Assembly (NCBI GenBank): GCA_016789705.1
Contig: JAEUQR010000129.1
Coordinates: forward strand, 17,015-81,014
Source: Acidobacteriota bacterium
GTDB lineage: Bacteria > Acidobacteriota > Vicinamibacteria > Vicinamibacterales > UBA2999
Length of the DNA: 64,000 bases
Direction: 5' to 3'
Shown in pieces: positions 16,493-27,066 of this stretch. The notes under the pieces are model-generated. The model did no database searches. It saw only the letters and a program-made list of their open reading frames with translations, and was not told the origin of the DNA. The position numbers and the translations under genes are program-made. Numbering within the stretch: the stretch's first letter is position 1; each line of letters opens with the position of its first letter.

Positions 16493-18736
16493 TCAGCACG
16501 GCAGCTCGATCGTGAACCGGCTGCCCGTCGGACTATTGTCCGATACTTCGACGTTGCCGCCATGCTCGGCCACGATGCGGCGGACGATGGCGAGACCCAG
16601 GCCCGATCCGCGGCCCTTGGTCGAGTAGTACGGCAGGAACAGCTTGTCGCGGTCGCCTTCGGGGATACCGGGGCCGTCGTCGGCCACGACCACGCGCGCC
16701 ACCCGGTGCACGGGGTCGTGCGCCGTCTCGACGACGATGCGCCCCTGCCGGTGCATCGCCTCCACGGCGTTGTCGACGAGGTTGATGATGACGCGCTTGA
16801 TCTGCTCGTCGTCGAGGCGCACCGGCGGCAGATCGGACGCCAGCGCGACATCGAGCGTGAGCGACGGAAAGAGCCCCCGGTAGAGAGTCAGCGCCTCGGT
16901 GACCGCCTGATTCAGCGACGAGGGCACGGCCTTCGGCGCCGGCATGCGCGCGAACTGCGAGAATTCGTCCACCAGCCCCTTGAGCGACTCGACCTCGGCG
17001 ATGATCGTGCTCGTGCATTCCCTGACGAGCGCCTCGTGCGGTGCCCCGGCCTCGCCGAGCTTGCGCTGCAGCCGCTCGGCCGAGAGCTGAATCGGCGTCA
17101 GCGGGTTCTTGATCTCGTGCGCCAGCCGGCGCGCCACCTCACGCCACGCCGCCACCTTCTGCGCCCGGATGAGCGGCGTCACGTCGTCGAGCACGAGGAC
17201 CGTGCCTTCGAAACCGCCCGCGCCGTGCAGGCGGGTCGCGGCGACGGCGAGCGTCACCTCGCGGCCCTCGCACGTGATGCTCACTTCCTGGGCGACCGAT
17301 TCCGAACGCGCCCGGGCCGCGTCGTCGAGTACGGCCGTCACGGCGGTCAGGTCGGGGCCGAGCACCTGCGCCACCGGCCGCCCTTCGACGCCGGCCGGCA
17401 GCCCCAGCAGGCGGGCCGCCGCCGAGTTCACCCGGCCGACCCTCCCCGCCGCGTCGATCGAAATCACGCCCGTGGCGATCCGCTCGAGGATCGTCTCGAC
17501 CGACCGGTGGCGGCGTTCGACGGCCTGGTGCCGCTGCTCGAGGTCGAGGGAGGCCCGCTCGAGCCGCCGCTGCCGCGTCGCGAGGTCGGCGGCCATGGCA
17601 TTGAACGACTCGACCATGTGGCCGAACTCGTCATCGGCCTGGTGCTCGATGCGATGTTCGAGCCGGCCGGCGCCGATCTCGCGCGCCGCCGCCGAGAGCA
17701 TCTGGACGGGCCGCGTGATGCGCTTGGCGAGATAGAGCCCCATCCACGTCGAGCCGACCAGGATGAGCAGCGTCACCATCACGAAGAACGACAGATACAC
17801 ACCCGCCAGGGGCTGCTTGAGCACGCGGAGCTGCGTGTAGTCTTCGTAGGCCTTGGTCATACGGCGGGCGCGATCGGCCATCTCACCGGTGAGCACGTCA
17901 CTCGCCAGCACGACCCCGGCCAGCCGCCCGTCGGGCGCGCGGATGGCCTGCGCCACGCGCAGCAGTTCGCCACCCGCGTCGGGCACGGGCTCGAAGAGCA
18001 GCTTGCCGCTCTCGATGGCGCGGGCGGCGAGCCGATCGGCTCCGGAACGCGCCGAGCCGGCCGGCAGGCTCGGGTTCGCCACGTCGAGCACGGGCGTCGC
18101 GGCGGCGCCGTCGGCCACGCGGTAGACCTGGACGAGCGCCACGCGGCGGCCCGTCACGTCAGGCGACACGACCGCCCGCACCGCCTCGACGTCGGCGAGG
18201 TCGACGCGCGACAACGCCTGCGCCATCCGCACCGCCTCGTCGCTCACGACGCGCTGCCGCTCGAGGTAATAGTCGGACGCGATGCGGCTCGCCGAGGCGA
18301 GCACCTCATCCATCGGCGCGTTGAACCAGCGGTCCACGGCCGTCAGCACGACCTGCGAGCCAACGGCCAGCACGAGCACCGCCGGCACGAGCGTGAGGCC
18401 CAGCAGGAGCGCGACCAGCTTGGCGCGGAAGCGTGCGAAAGGCAGCGCGCGCCGGCGTTCGACCACGATCTTGACGACGTTGCGCGCCAGGAAGAATCCC
18501 AGCGCGAGCAGCATCATGACGTTGGTGGCGCTGAGCGCGTAGAGCACGAAGCCCGTCAGGAAGTCGGGCGAGAGCCGGGCCGACCGGTTGGCCAGCCAGA
18601 CGAGGCTGGCGAGCGCGGCCAGGAGCAGCAGGATGCCGAGCAGGATGAGACGCGGGTTGTCACGGAACGGACGCCGGACGGTGCTCTCGGCGGAAGCCGC
18701 GGAGCCGGCCGCGCGCGGGAGCGTTGGCGTCGCCAT
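16493..18736 (-). CDS. NtrY-like membrane sensor histidine kinase
   Basis: The 747-residue kinase has hydrophobic N-terminal segments (LILLGILLLLAALASLVWLA and more) and a periplasmic sensing region. A further membrane helix (YLSFFVMVTLLILVGSTWMG) leads into HAMP, then PAS. The HisKA helix has the phosphoacceptor His in RRLAHEIKNPLTPIQLSAER. The ATPase domain has NLVDNAVEAM, DDGPGIPEGD and GSGLGLAIVRRI. This order matches NtrY. It should phosphorylate the NtrX-like regulator in the same operon. NtrYX systems respond to nitrogen, redox or envelope cues; the signal here is not visible. Confidence 0.9.
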   Translation of the reverse strand: MATPTLPRAAGSAASAESTVRRPFRDNPRLILLGILLLLAALASLVWLANRSARLSPDFLTGFVLYALSATNVMMLLALGFFLARNVVKIVVERRRALPFARFRAKLVALLLGLTLVPAVLVLAVGSQVVLTAVDRWFNAPMDEVLASASRIASDYYLERQRVVSDEAVRMAQALSRVDLADVEAVRAVVSPDVTGRRVALVQVYRVADGAAATPVLDVANPSLPAGSARSGADRLAARAIESGKLLFEPVPDAGGELLRVAQAIRAPDGRLAGVVLASDVLTGEMADRARRMTKAYEDYTQLRVLKQPLAGVYLSFFVMVTLLILVGSTWMGLYLAKRITRPVQMLSAAAREIGAGRLEHRIEHQADDEFGHMVESFNAMAADLATRQRRLERASLDLEQRHQAVERRHRSVETILERIATGVISIDAAGRVGRVNSAAARLLGLPAGVEGRPVAQVLGPDLTAVTAVLDDAARARSESVAQEVSITCEGREVTLAVAATRLHGAGGFEGTVLVLDDVTPLIRAQKVAAWREVARRLAHEIKNPLTPIQLSAERLQRKLGEAGAPHEALVRECTSTIIAEVESLKGLVDEFSQFARMPAPKAVPSSLNQAVTEALTLYRGLFPSLTLDVALASDLPPVRLDDEQIKRVIINLVDNAVEAMHRQGRIVVETAHDPVHRVARVVVADDGPGIPEGDRDKLFLPYYSTKGRGSGLGLAIVRRIVAEHGGNVEVSDNSPTGSRFTIELPC

Positions 18737-18757
18737 GCGGGATGAGGCGACGGCCGC

Positions 18758-19222
18758 CTACTCCTTGGCGCCGAGCAGGTCCTTCAGCTCGGTCATGAAC
18801 TCCCCGATATCGCGGAAATGCCGGTAGACCGAGGCGAAGCGGACATAGGCGACCTTGTCGAGCGCCTTGAGCTCCTGCATCACGAAGGCGCCGATCTCGG
18901 CGGTGGCGATCTCCTTCTCCGCCCGGTCCTGCAGCATCGCCTCGACGCGGTCGGCGACACCTTCGATCGCCGCCACCGACACCGGCCGCTTCTCGCAGGC
19001 CTTGAGCAGGCCGGCCACCAGCTTCTGGCGCTCGAAACGTTCGCGCGTGCCGTCCTTCTTCACGACCATGTAGGGGATCTCGTCGATCCGCTCGTAGCTC
19101 GTGAAGCGTTTGCCGCACTCACCGTTCAGGCACTGCCGCCGCCGGCGGATGACATCGCCCTCCTTGCTTTCGCGTGAATCGACGACCTTGTCGCCAAGCT
19201 GGCCACAGTACGGACACTTCAC
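18758..19222 (-). CDS. nrdR: transcriptional repressor NrdR
   Basis: NrdR represses ribonucleotide reductase genes when its ATP-cone binds dATP. The 154 residues begin with a zinc ribbon (MKCPYCGQ, then [14 protein letters not shown]) and continue with the ATP-cone ([20 protein letters not shown]). The start is GTG at 19222, which puts the zinc ribbon at the exact N-terminus and overlaps the upstream stop as GTGA. Length is standard. No nrd reductase gene lies in the window. Confidence 0.96.
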   Translation of the reverse strand: MKCPYCGQLGDKVVDSRESKEGDVIRRRRQCLNGECGKRFTSYERIDEIPYMVVKKDGTRERFERQKLVAGLLKACEKRPVSVAAIEGVADRVEAMLQDRAEKEIATAEIGAFVMQELKALDKVAYVRFASVYRHFRDIGEFMTELKDLLGAKE

Positions 19223-20250
19223 GGGCGTGCCTCCTCGCGCGTCGCGCGCTGCGCTTCGGCACCCAGGTGCGTGAGCGACAGACCTTCGCGGGCCATCAGC
19301 CAGGCCCCGGCTACCAGCGTAGGCACGAACCCGACGGCATGCAAGACGATCGCAGCACCCACGGCATGGTCGTTGTCGGCGCCGAAGAAGGCGGTGGCCG
19401 CCACGCGGTAGGCCTCGTGGAAGCCGCCGACGGCGCCAGGGGTGGGCACGGCCACGCCGACGACGAGGATCGCCATGATGAGCAGCGCACCGGTGGGCGG
19501 GAGCGTCACGCCGACGGCCATCGACACCAACCAGATCTGGGCCGCGATGATGAACCAGAGCGGAAACGACCACGCCAGGGCCAGGGCCAGCCTGGCCGGA
19601 TCGCGCACCACGGCGAGGCCGGCCGCGAACTGACCGGCCAGGCCGGTGATGACGCGGCGGAGCCGCGCCGGCAGCCAGCCCGTGAGGGCTGCGACGATGC
19701 GCAGCAGCAGGTCCGGGCGGGCGGCGGCGCCCATGAGAGCGGCCATGCCGGCCACGGCGGCATAACCGGCGCGCGTGCCCCACGTCCTCACCGTCTGGAA
19801 CATCGCCGGGTCCATGGCCGAGAGCCCGGGATCGAAGAAGGTGAAGAACGAGGCCAGCAGCACCAGCACGGTCACGAAATCGAGCAGGCGCTCGATGATG
19901 ATGGTGGTGATGACCGCCGCGGTGTCGAGGCCTTCACGCCGCGCGAGCAGCCACGGCCGCAGGATTTCGCCGGCGCGTGCCGGCAGGATGAAGGACGCGG
20001 CGAAGCCGATGACGGTGGCGCGCAACGCCGGCCCGAAATGTGTGCGCCCGAGCGGCGCGAGCATCACCTGCCAGCGCAGCGCGCGCAGCGCATAGCTCGC
20101 GAACAGGCAGCCGACGCCAGCCGCGACGAGCCCCGGATGCGCCGTGCGCATGACGTGCCACACCTCCGCGAGATTCGCGTTGCGGAGAAAGACGCCGACC
20201 AGGACGAGCATCAGCGCGACGAGGACGGTATTGCGGAGCCACGGTCGCAT
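19219..20250 (-). CDS. lysylphosphatidylglycerol synthase-type transmembrane protein (UPF0104)
   Basis: The 343 residues form about eight membrane helices with the family markers [45 protein letters not shown] and [14 protein letters not shown]. These resemble the integral-membrane half of MprF/AglD-type proteins; the aminoacyl-transfer domain is lacking, so lipid transport or modification is only a guess. ATG at 20250 precedes the first helix. It overlaps nrdR by 4 bp and is divergent from purC. Confidence 0.8.
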   Translation of the reverse strand: MRPWLRNTVLVALMLVLVGVFLRNANLAEVWHVMRTAHPGLVAAGVGCLFASYALRALRWQVMLAPLGRTHFGPALRATVIGFAASFILPARAGEILRPWLLARREGLDTAAVITTIIIERLLDFVTVLVLLASFFTFFDPGLSAMDPAMFQTVRTWGTRAGYAAVAGMAALMGAAARPDLLLRIVAALTGWLPARLRRVITGLAGQFAAGLAVVRDPARLALALAWSFPLWFIIAAQIWLVSMAVGVTLPPTGALLIMAILVVGVAVPTPGAVGGFHEAYRVAATAFFGADNDHAVGAAIVLHAVGFVPTLVAGAWLMAREGLSLTHLGAEAQRATREEARP

Positions 20251-20343
20251 GCGGTTGGGGCCGAGCGGCCGCGGCGGCGCCAGCGCGATCGGGCCCGTCC
20301 ATACTACATGACGCTGCCCGGGGTCTTGCACCCGTCACCTCGA

Positions 20344-21291
20344 ATGACTACGATGCACGTTCTCCTTCACGAGCCCACCGTGTCACTGGCCCCACCACTG
20401 CTCTCCACGTCGTTGCCTGGTCTGTCTCTCGTCCGTCAAGGCAAGGTGCGCGACCTGTACGAAGTCGGCGATCGTCTGCTGATGGTGGCGACCGATCGCA
20501 TCTCCGCTTTCGACTACGTGCTCGGCTCCGGCATTCCTGACAAGGGTCGCGTCCTGACGCAGCTCTCGAACTTCTGGTTCGACCGCACGCGGAGCATCGC
20601 GCCGAACCATCTGATCTCGGCCGACGTCGATGCGTTCCCGGCGGTGCTGGCGCCACACCGCGAGCAACTGCGCGGCCGCTCGATGCTCGTGCGCAAGACC
20701 ACGCCGCTGCCGGTCGAGTGCGTGGCGCGCGGCTACCTCTCCGGCTCCGGCTGGAAGGACTACGTCGCCACCGGCGAGGTGTGCGGCGTGCGCCTGCCCG
20801 CCGGCCTGCGCGAGTCGGACCGCCTGCCCGAGGTGCTCTTCACGCCGGCGACCAAAGCCAGTTCCGGGCACGACGAGAACATCTCCGAGGCCGCCGCCGC
20901 CGCAGTCGTCGGCGCGGAACTCCTGGCGCGCCTCAAGGCGCTGACGCTGGCCATCTACGCGGCGGGCGTCGCCCACGCGGAGTCGTGCGGCATCATCCTC
21001 GCGGACACCAAGTTCGAGTTCGGGCTGACCGACGACGGCGAGCTCCTCCTCATCGACGAGGTGATGACGCCGGATTCGTCGCGCTACTGGCCGAAGGACC
21101 ACTACGCGCCGGGCGGCGCGCAGCCGAGCTTCGACAAGCAGTTCGTGCGCGACTACCTCGAGTCGATCAAGTGGAACAAGCAGCCGCCGGTGCCGACGCT
21201 GCCCGACGACGTCGTGCGCCGCACCCGCGAGAAGTACCTCGACGCCTACACCCGGCTGACCGGCCGCGCGCTGGAGACTCCGAATGCGTGA
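20344..21291 (+). CDS. purC: phosphoribosylaminoimidazole-succinocarboxamide synthase
   Basis: PurC (SAICAR synthase) joins aspartate to CAIR with ATP in purine synthesis. The 315 residues carry the signatures LVRQGKVRDLYEVGD, TDRISAFDYVLGSGIPDKG, VECVARGYLSGSGWKDY and IDEVMTPDSSRYWP. The length matches the long form of the enzyme. Two ATGs, at 20344 and 20353, are possible starts; neither has a clear ribosome-binding site. The frame is open far upstream, but that part overlaps the divergent membrane gene and is not coding. Confidence 0.95.
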   Translation: MTTMHVLLHEPTVSLAPPLLSTSLPGLSLVRQGKVRDLYEVGDRLLMVATDRISAFDYVLGSGIPDKGRVLTQLSNFWFDRTRSIAPNHLISADVDAFPAVLAPHREQLRGRSMLVRKTTPLPVECVARGYLSGSGWKDYVATGEVCGVRLPAGLRESDRLPEVLFTPATKASSGHDENISEAAAAAVVGAELLARLKALTLAIYAAGVAHAESCGIILADTKFEFGLTDDGELLLIDEVMTPDSSRYWPKDHYAPGGAQPSFDKQFVRDYLESIKWNKQPPVPTLPDDVVRRTREKYLDAYTRLTGRALETPNA

Positions 21292-21505
21292 GGAACTCGA
21301 CCGCATCGTCAACGAGATGGTCGACAAGGGTGTGCACTTCGACGACGCGCAGCGCGAGTTCGAACGCCGCTTCATCGCCCGGGTCGTCGCCCACTGCGAC
21401 GGCAACGTCGGCAAGGCCGCCGAGGCCCTGGGCATGCACCGCAATACCCTCACCCGCAAGGTCAGCGCGCTCAAGATCCGCGTCCGTCGCAGTTCTGCGG
21501 CCTGA
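21284..21505 (+). CDS. small Fis-family helix-turn-helix protein
   Basis: This 73-residue protein is almost only a Fis/HTH_8 DNA-binding unit: GNVGKAAEALGMHRNTLTRKVSALKI forms the helix-turn-helix, preceded by one helical pair. It has no AAA+ or receiver part. The start overlaps purC by 8 bp, so the two are co-transcribed and probably coupled. It may be a nucleoid-type or local regulator; the target is unknown. The groES promoter starts just after its stop codon. Confidence 0.8.
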   Translation: MREELDRIVNEMVDKGVHFDDAQREFERRFIARVVAHCDGNVGKAAEALGMHRNTLTRKVSALKIRVRRSSAA

Positions 21506-21516
21506 CGCCCCCGCCC

Positions 21517-21546
21517 TTGACAGCCCGCGCGGCTTGTCGCTACGAT
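21517..21546 (+). promoter_or_regulatory. sigma-70 promoter of groES-groEL
   Basis: A perfect -35 TTGACA and a -10 TACGAT are separated by 18 bp. The predicted start point lies inside the CIRCE element that overlaps the -10, the classical arrangement for repression by HrcA. Confidence 0.85.
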
Positions 21547-21572
21547 TAGCAGTCTAGTGACGTGAGTGCTAG
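21546..21572 (+). promoter_or_regulatory. CIRCE operator (HrcA site)
   Basis: The arms TTAGCAGTC and GAGTGCTAG flank exactly 9 bp. The consensus is TTAGCACTC-N9-GAGTGCTAA, so each arm has one mismatch. It overlaps the last base of the -10 hexamer and the probable transcription start, so HrcA would block RNA polymerase until heat shock. No hrcA gene lies in the window. Confidence 0.85.
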
Positions 21573-21700
21573 CTCCCATTGGGGGCGAGTGCCAAACGCA
21601 CGGGTGGGCCCACCCGGCCGGCGAGTCGCCGTTCCGGTGGGCTGGCATCCTGACTTCGCGGCCCTGCCGGGCCGCAGATTGAATGACCGGAGTCCCAGAT

Positions 21701-21997
21701 ATGGCAACGAAGCTGCGTCCGCTGCACGACCGTATCCTCGTCGAGCGCATCGAGGAAGGTGAACAGAAGGTCGGGGGCATCATCATCCCCGACAGCGCCA
21801 AGGAAAAGCCCCAGCAGGGCAAGGTCGTCGCCGTCGGCGCCGGCAAGCCTGACAAGGACGGCAAGAAGGTCGCCCTGGACGTCCAGGCCGGCGACACCAT
21901 CCTCTTCGGGAAGTACTCGGGCCAGGAAATCAAGATCGACGGCAGCGAGTACCTCATCATGCGTGAGGACGAAGTCCTCGCCGTGCTCGAGAAGTAA
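21701..21997 (+). CDS. groES: co-chaperonin GroES
   Basis: GroES caps the GroEL ring during ATP-driven folding. The 98 residues start [18 protein letters not shown] and contain the mobile loop [20 protein letters not shown]. They end with the standard [18 protein letters not shown] lies 8 nt before the ATG at 21701; an upstream in-frame ATG at 21683 has no such support. It is controlled by the CIRCE-overlapped promoter and followed by groEL after 27 bp. Confidence 0.97.
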   Translation: MATKLRPLHDRILVERIEEGEQKVGGIIIPDSAKEKPQQGKVVAVGAGKPDKDGKKVALDVQAGDTILFGKYSGQEIKIDGSEYLIMREDEVLAVLEK

Positions 21998-23650
<1,653 letters not shown>

Positions 23651-23733
23651 CAGGGACTGGAGGCTCGGGGCTGAGGACTGGGGCTCGCCAAGAGCATCCG
23701 CCTCGGCTCCGCTGCTCACCGGCTCTTTTTCGC

Positions 23734-23766
23734 AAGGCCCGGCGGGTCACCCGCCGGGCCTTTTTT
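23734..23766 (+). terminator. intrinsic terminator after groEL
   Basis: A perfect 13-bp stem (AAGGCCCGGCGGG with its complement) around a TCA loop runs straight into a T tract. It can serve groEL on the plus strand. The A bases on the other side give partial bidirectional character toward the convergent hydrolase gene. Confidence 0.9.
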
Positions 23767-23811
23767 CTTTGCCCGCGCCAGCCCCCAGCCCCCGGCGAGT
23801 GCACCCGGCCC

Positions 23812-24891
23812 TCAGTCCTTGTCCAGCGCCTTCAGGAACTCGGCGAGGTACGGCCCGAAGACCTGCGGCCTGGAGTGGGTGCCGTGACCGCGCGTCTCGT
23901 CGCTCGCCGGAATCAGCACGAAGCGGCCCCGCGTCACCGTGCCGATCATCGACTGCATCATCGGCAGCTCCGGCGGGTTCACGAAATCATCGGCGGAGTT
24001 GATGGCAAGCAGCGGCGCCGTGATGCGGGCGAGATGCGGCGAGGGGTCGAAGTCCTCCGACGCGCGGAAATGGTAGATGGTGTCGTTGGCGTCGGTCGTC
24101 CTCGTCCGCGTCGCGAGCTGATCGGCGAGCCAGGCATCGGCGGCCTTCGCGGTACCGAACTCCTTCTGCCAGAGACGCGGCGTACTGGTGGCGATGAGCA
24201 GGAAGCCGAGCGCGTTTGCCATCCCCTTCGGCGGTTCGGTGTAGTCCCCGCCCTTCCACGTCGGGTCGTTCACGATCGCATCCACCAGCAGCTTGCGCCA
24301 GACGCGGTTGCGCCCCGCGATCTCGACCGGGTTGCTCGCGAGCGGCACGAGGCCGTCGGTGAAGGCCGGGAACATGTAGCCCCACATCCAGGCATGCATC
24401 GCGCCCATCGACGTGCCCATGACGAGCCGGAGATGCGTCAGGCCCAGCGCCTCGGTCACGAGGCGATGCTGGAGCCGCACCATGTCGGTGTAGCGGTAGT
24501 TCGGAAAGCGCATCCGCAGGCCATCGCTCGGCTTGCTCGACTGTCCGTGCCCGATGTTGTCGGGCAGAACGAGGAAGTAACGCTCGGCATCGAGCACCTG
24601 CCCCCTGCCGAAGAGCAGGCCGGCATACCCGGGCGAGACGAAGCCAGCCCCACTGCCGCCGGTGCCGTGCAGGATGAGCACGGCGTTGCGCACGACGCCG
24701 TCGGCGTCCTTTCGCGGCTGGCCGACGGTGCGGTAGTGGAGGCGGACTTCCGCGGCCACCTCCCCGCTCTCGAACCGCACATCGCGGGCGATGAAATCGT
24801 GCTCGACGGGCGCCGGAAACGGCGCCTGCGCCGCGGCCGGGCGCGCCGTCATCAGGAGGACCGCCAGCAGCAGCACGTATCGCATGGGCAT
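23812..24891 (-). CDS. secreted alpha/beta-hydrolase of the homoserine-acetyltransferase-like group
   Basis: The 359 residues start with a signal peptide ending near ARPAAAQA. The fold shows the oxyanion HGTGGSG, the nucleophile elbow GTSMGAMHAW, an acid in INSADDF and a late His in RGHGTHSRP, so the triad looks complete. The elbow and the following MWGYMFPAF resemble MetX-type acyltransferases, but export to the periplasm argues for a hydrolase on an unknown ester. It is 50 bp after the glutaminyl cyclotransferase gene. ATG at 24891 precedes the signal peptide; 24885 is an alternative. Confidence 0.8.
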   Translation of the reverse strand: MPMRYVLLLAVLLMTARPAAAQAPFPAPVEHDFIARDVRFESGEVAAEVRLHYRTVGQPRKDADGVVRNAVLILHGTGGSGAGFVSPGYAGLLFGRGQVLDAERYFLVLPDNIGHGQSSKPSDGLRMRFPNYRYTDMVRLQHRLVTEALGLTHLRLVMGTSMGAMHAWMWGYMFPAFTDGLVPLASNPVEIAGRNRVWRKLLVDAIVNDPTWKGGDYTEPPKGMANALGFLLIATSTPRLWQKEFGTAKAADAWLADQLATRTRTTDANDTIYHFRASEDFDPSPHLARITAPLLAINSADDFVNPPELPMMQSMIGTVTRGRFVLIPASDETRGHGTHSRPQVFGPYLAEFLKALDKD

Positions 24892-24941
24892 CGTCTCGCG
24901 TGAACGTCCGGCCGGGTCACACGCCGCCTGCGCCGGGCGCC

Positions 24942-25772
24942 TCAGCGCACGAAACGCACGCGGAACAACTTCGGCCAGAGCTTGCCGGTAATGAGGAAGG
25001 TGTCGTTCGACGGATCGTGGGCGATGCCGTTCAGCACATCGGTGCCGTAGCGTTCGGCCGCCGGCAGCAGATTCGAGGCGTCGATGGTCGCGGTCACGGC
25101 GCCGGTCTTCGGGTCGATGCGCACGATGCGTTCGGTCATCCAGACGTTGGCGTAGACGTGCGGGCCCACACACTCGAGTTCGTTCAGCGAATCGACCGGC
25201 TGGCCGCCCTCACGCACGACCACCTCGCGCATCGCGCGAAACGTCTCGGGGCCGCGGAACGTCAGGCGGGCGCTGCCGTCGCTCATCACGAGCTCCTGGC
25301 CATTGTGGCAGAGGCCCCAGCCTTCGCCGCTGTAGGGAAACGTCGGGCCCTTCTTGAAAGTGTCGCGATCGTAGGTGTAGACCGTCTCGTGTTTCCAGGT
25401 GATCTGGAAGAGGCGGGTGCCGACGAGCGCGAGGCCCTCGGCGAACACGGGCGCCGGCACGTCGAGCCGGCGCAGCACGCGGCCCGTCGTCAGGTCCACC
25501 TCGCGCAGACTCGAACGGCCTTCGAGACCCGTGCTCTCGAAGAGCCGGCCCCCGGCCAGGACGAGCCCCTGGGTGAACGCGTTCGGATCGTGCGGATAGG
25601 TCTGCACGATCTGGACACGGAGGCGCTCGGTCGCCACCCGCTGCTCGCCGGCACCGGCTGCCGCCACGGCCGGAGGCGCCGGCGCGGCGCGTCCCGTGGC
25701 CGCACTGGCCGCCGCACCAAGGATGCCCGCACCGAGAAGGACGTAGGCCAGCCACTGCAGTGATTGCGTCAC
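24942..25772 (-). CDS. glutaminyl-peptide cyclotransferase
   Basis: This plant/bacterial-type glutaminyl cyclase forms pyroglutamate at the N-terminus of exported peptides. The 276 residues have an N-terminal hydrophobic segment and then a five-bladed propeller with family motifs YPHDPNAFTQGLVLAGGRLFE, EGLALVG, FPYSGEGWGLCHNG, SDGSARLTF and LNGIAHDP. The start is GTG at 25772, 14 bp after the TonB-like gene. The N-terminal segment implies export or membrane anchoring, where the substrates would be. Confidence 0.88.
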   Translation of the reverse strand: MTQSLQWLAYVLLGAGILGAAASAATGRAAPAPPAVAAAGAGEQRVATERLRVQIVQTYPHDPNAFTQGLVLAGGRLFESTGLEGRSSLREVDLTTGRVLRRLDVPAPVFAEGLALVGTRLFQITWKHETVYTYDRDTFKKGPTFPYSGEGWGLCHNGQELVMSDGSARLTFRGPETFRAMREVVVREGGQPVDSLNELECVGPHVYANVWMTERIVRIDPKTGAVTATIDASNLLPAAERYGTDVLNGIAHDPSNDTFLITGKLWPKLFRVRFVR

Positions 25773-25786
25773 GTAATCTCTCCGCG

Positions 25787-26683
25787 TCAGCGCAGCGTGA
25801 ACGACAGTTCGAGCACGACACGCACCGCCACCGGCTCGCCGAGACGCATGCCGGGCGCGAACCGCCACTGCCGCGCCGCCTTGATGGCTTCCTGGTCCAG
25901 ACCGAACACCGAGTCGAGCGACTTGAGCACTTCGACGCGGCCCACCGACCCATCGGGCAGCACCACCGCGCGCAGCTGCACCACCCCCTGGACCTTGGCG
26001 CGCATCGCCTCGGCCGTATAGACGGGCTTGATTTCCTTGAGGAGTCGTGGCGAGCTGACGCCGTTGCCGATGTCGTACTCGCCGCCACCCACGCCGCGCG
26101 TGTTGCCGGGCCCGAGGCCCACGCCGTCGCCGGACCCGGAACCGCCGCCGGTGCCCGTGCCGCCGCCCCCGCCAGAGCCGCTGCCGGCCGAGGTGGCCCC
26201 AGGCGACTCGGCCATGATGGCCCCGGGCGCCTCCGTGGGCGCGGCCGCGGTCTGCACCGCCGGAATGAGCGTCTCCTGGGGCGGCTCTTCGGTCTTCGGT
26301 TCTTCCTTCACGGGTTCCGGCTCAACGGCCACCGGAACGCTGACCTTTTCCTTGCCGGGCAACTCGACCGCTTTCGGGGGTTCCGGCGTGTTATCACCGC
26401 CGCCACCACCGCCGCCACCAGGACCTTCCTCGGCAATCCAGACGATGTCGTCGGGCAGGCGCTCGGGGATGAACTCGGCGACCTGGGGCCGCGGCATGTA
26501 CCGCACGGCCAAGAAGACCAGCACGATCATCGCGACGTGCGACGCCACGGACGCGCCAAAGGCGCCCCCCATGCGCTGCTGCTCGAAGTCGAACGACACT
26601 TCGTGCGGTCGATCGAGCAGGATGTGCGTCGGGCGGGCGGACCCCCGGCGAGCGTTGGCGGCCGTGCTCTGTGGTTCGGACAT
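25787..26683 (-). CDS. energy-transducing TonB-like protein
   Basis: The 298 residues have a cytoplasmic N-terminus and one membrane helix (about 42-62). A long periplasmic linker rich in Pro, Glu and Gly follows, including an eight-Gly run near residue 90. A C-terminal TonB domain ends the protein (KPVYTAEAMRAKVQGVVQL, QWRFAPGMRLGEPV). TonB couples the proton gradient to outer-membrane receptors. No exbB, exbD or TonB-dependent receptor is next to it, so it must use partners encoded elsewhere. It heads a three-gene operon. Confidence 0.85.
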   Translation of the reverse strand: MSEPQSTAANARRGSARPTHILLDRPHEVSFDFEQQRMGGAFGASVASHVAMIVLVFLAVRYMPRPQVAEFIPERLPDDIVWIAEEGPGGGGGGGGDNTPEPPKAVELPGKEKVSVPVAVEPEPVKEEPKTEEPPQETLIPAVQTAAAPTEAPGAIMAESPGATSAGSGSGGGGGTGTGGGSGSGDGVGLGPGNTRGVGGGEYDIGNGVSSPRLLKEIKPVYTAEAMRAKVQGVVQLRAVVLPDGSVGRVEVLKSLDSVFGLDQEAIKAARQWRFAPGMRLGEPVAVRVVLELSFTLR

Positions 26684-26720
26684 GCGCGGTCAGCGAAGGG
26701 GACGGGCGGCGCGTGCCTCA

Positions 26721-26750
26721 ATTCTGACCGACGCTTCTCGCCGGAGACAA
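26721..26750 (-). promoter_or_regulatory. candidate sigma-70 promoter of the tonB-like operon
   Basis: On the minus strand TTGTCT and CAGAAT are separated by 18 bp. The -10 ends 37 nt before the tonB-like ATG, leaving room for a normal leader. Confidence 0.5.
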
Positions 26751-26852
26751 GGGCAATCGACAGGCGCGGCCGTCCGATCCGCGTCCTCTTCCCTTTGGAC
26801 GCCGTCCGGCGCGTCATGGGCGCATCGTCCGGCGGACACCGTCGAGCGGTGC

Positions 26853-26858
26853 TAGAAT
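26853..26858 (+). promoter_or_regulatory. -10 element of tatA, leaderless layout
   Basis: TAGAAT ends 6 nt before the tatA ATG, so transcription would begin at the start codon. No convincing -35 element was found at 16-19 bp. Confidence 0.4.
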
Positions 26859-26864
26859 CTGGGC

Positions 26865-27038
26865 ATGGCCACGCACGCACTTGCTCTCTTCGGGCCGATC
26901 GGGTTGCCGGAGATGCTCATCATCCTGGCGATCGTCATCCTGATCTTCGGCGCCAACCGTCTGCCGGAACTCGGCCGGGGCATCGGCGCGGGCATCAAGA
27001 ACTTCAAGTCCGGCATGAAGGACGAAAGCCCGAAGTAA
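26865..27038 (+). CDS. tatA: twin-arginine translocase subunit TatA/TatE
   Basis: This is a 57-residue Tat pore-forming subunit: one short N-terminal membrane helix ([20 protein letters not shown]), the Phe-Gly hinge, then an amphipathic helix ([19 protein letters not shown]) and a very short tail. It transports folded proteins together with TatC, which is not in the window. It is the only plus-strand gene between the tonB-like operon and selB, and is easily missed because of its size. Confidence 0.92.
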   Translation: MATHALALFGPIGLPEMLIILAIVILIFGANRLPELGRGIGAGIKNFKSGMKDESPK

Positions 27039-27048
27039 GACCCGTTGT

Positions 27049-27066
27049 CGCCGCTGCCAGGCGGCG
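27049..27066. terminator. possible hairpin between convergent tatA and selB
   Basis: CGCCGC and GCGGCG flank a 6-nt loop between the two stop codons. The stem is short and has no T tract, so termination here is only a suggestion. Confidence 0.3.

Noticed and set aside
19174..20343. Upstream extension of the purC frame
   Set aside because: The extra 390 codons overlap the divergent membrane protein gene and nrdR and have shadow-like composition. PurC homologues begin at the chosen region.
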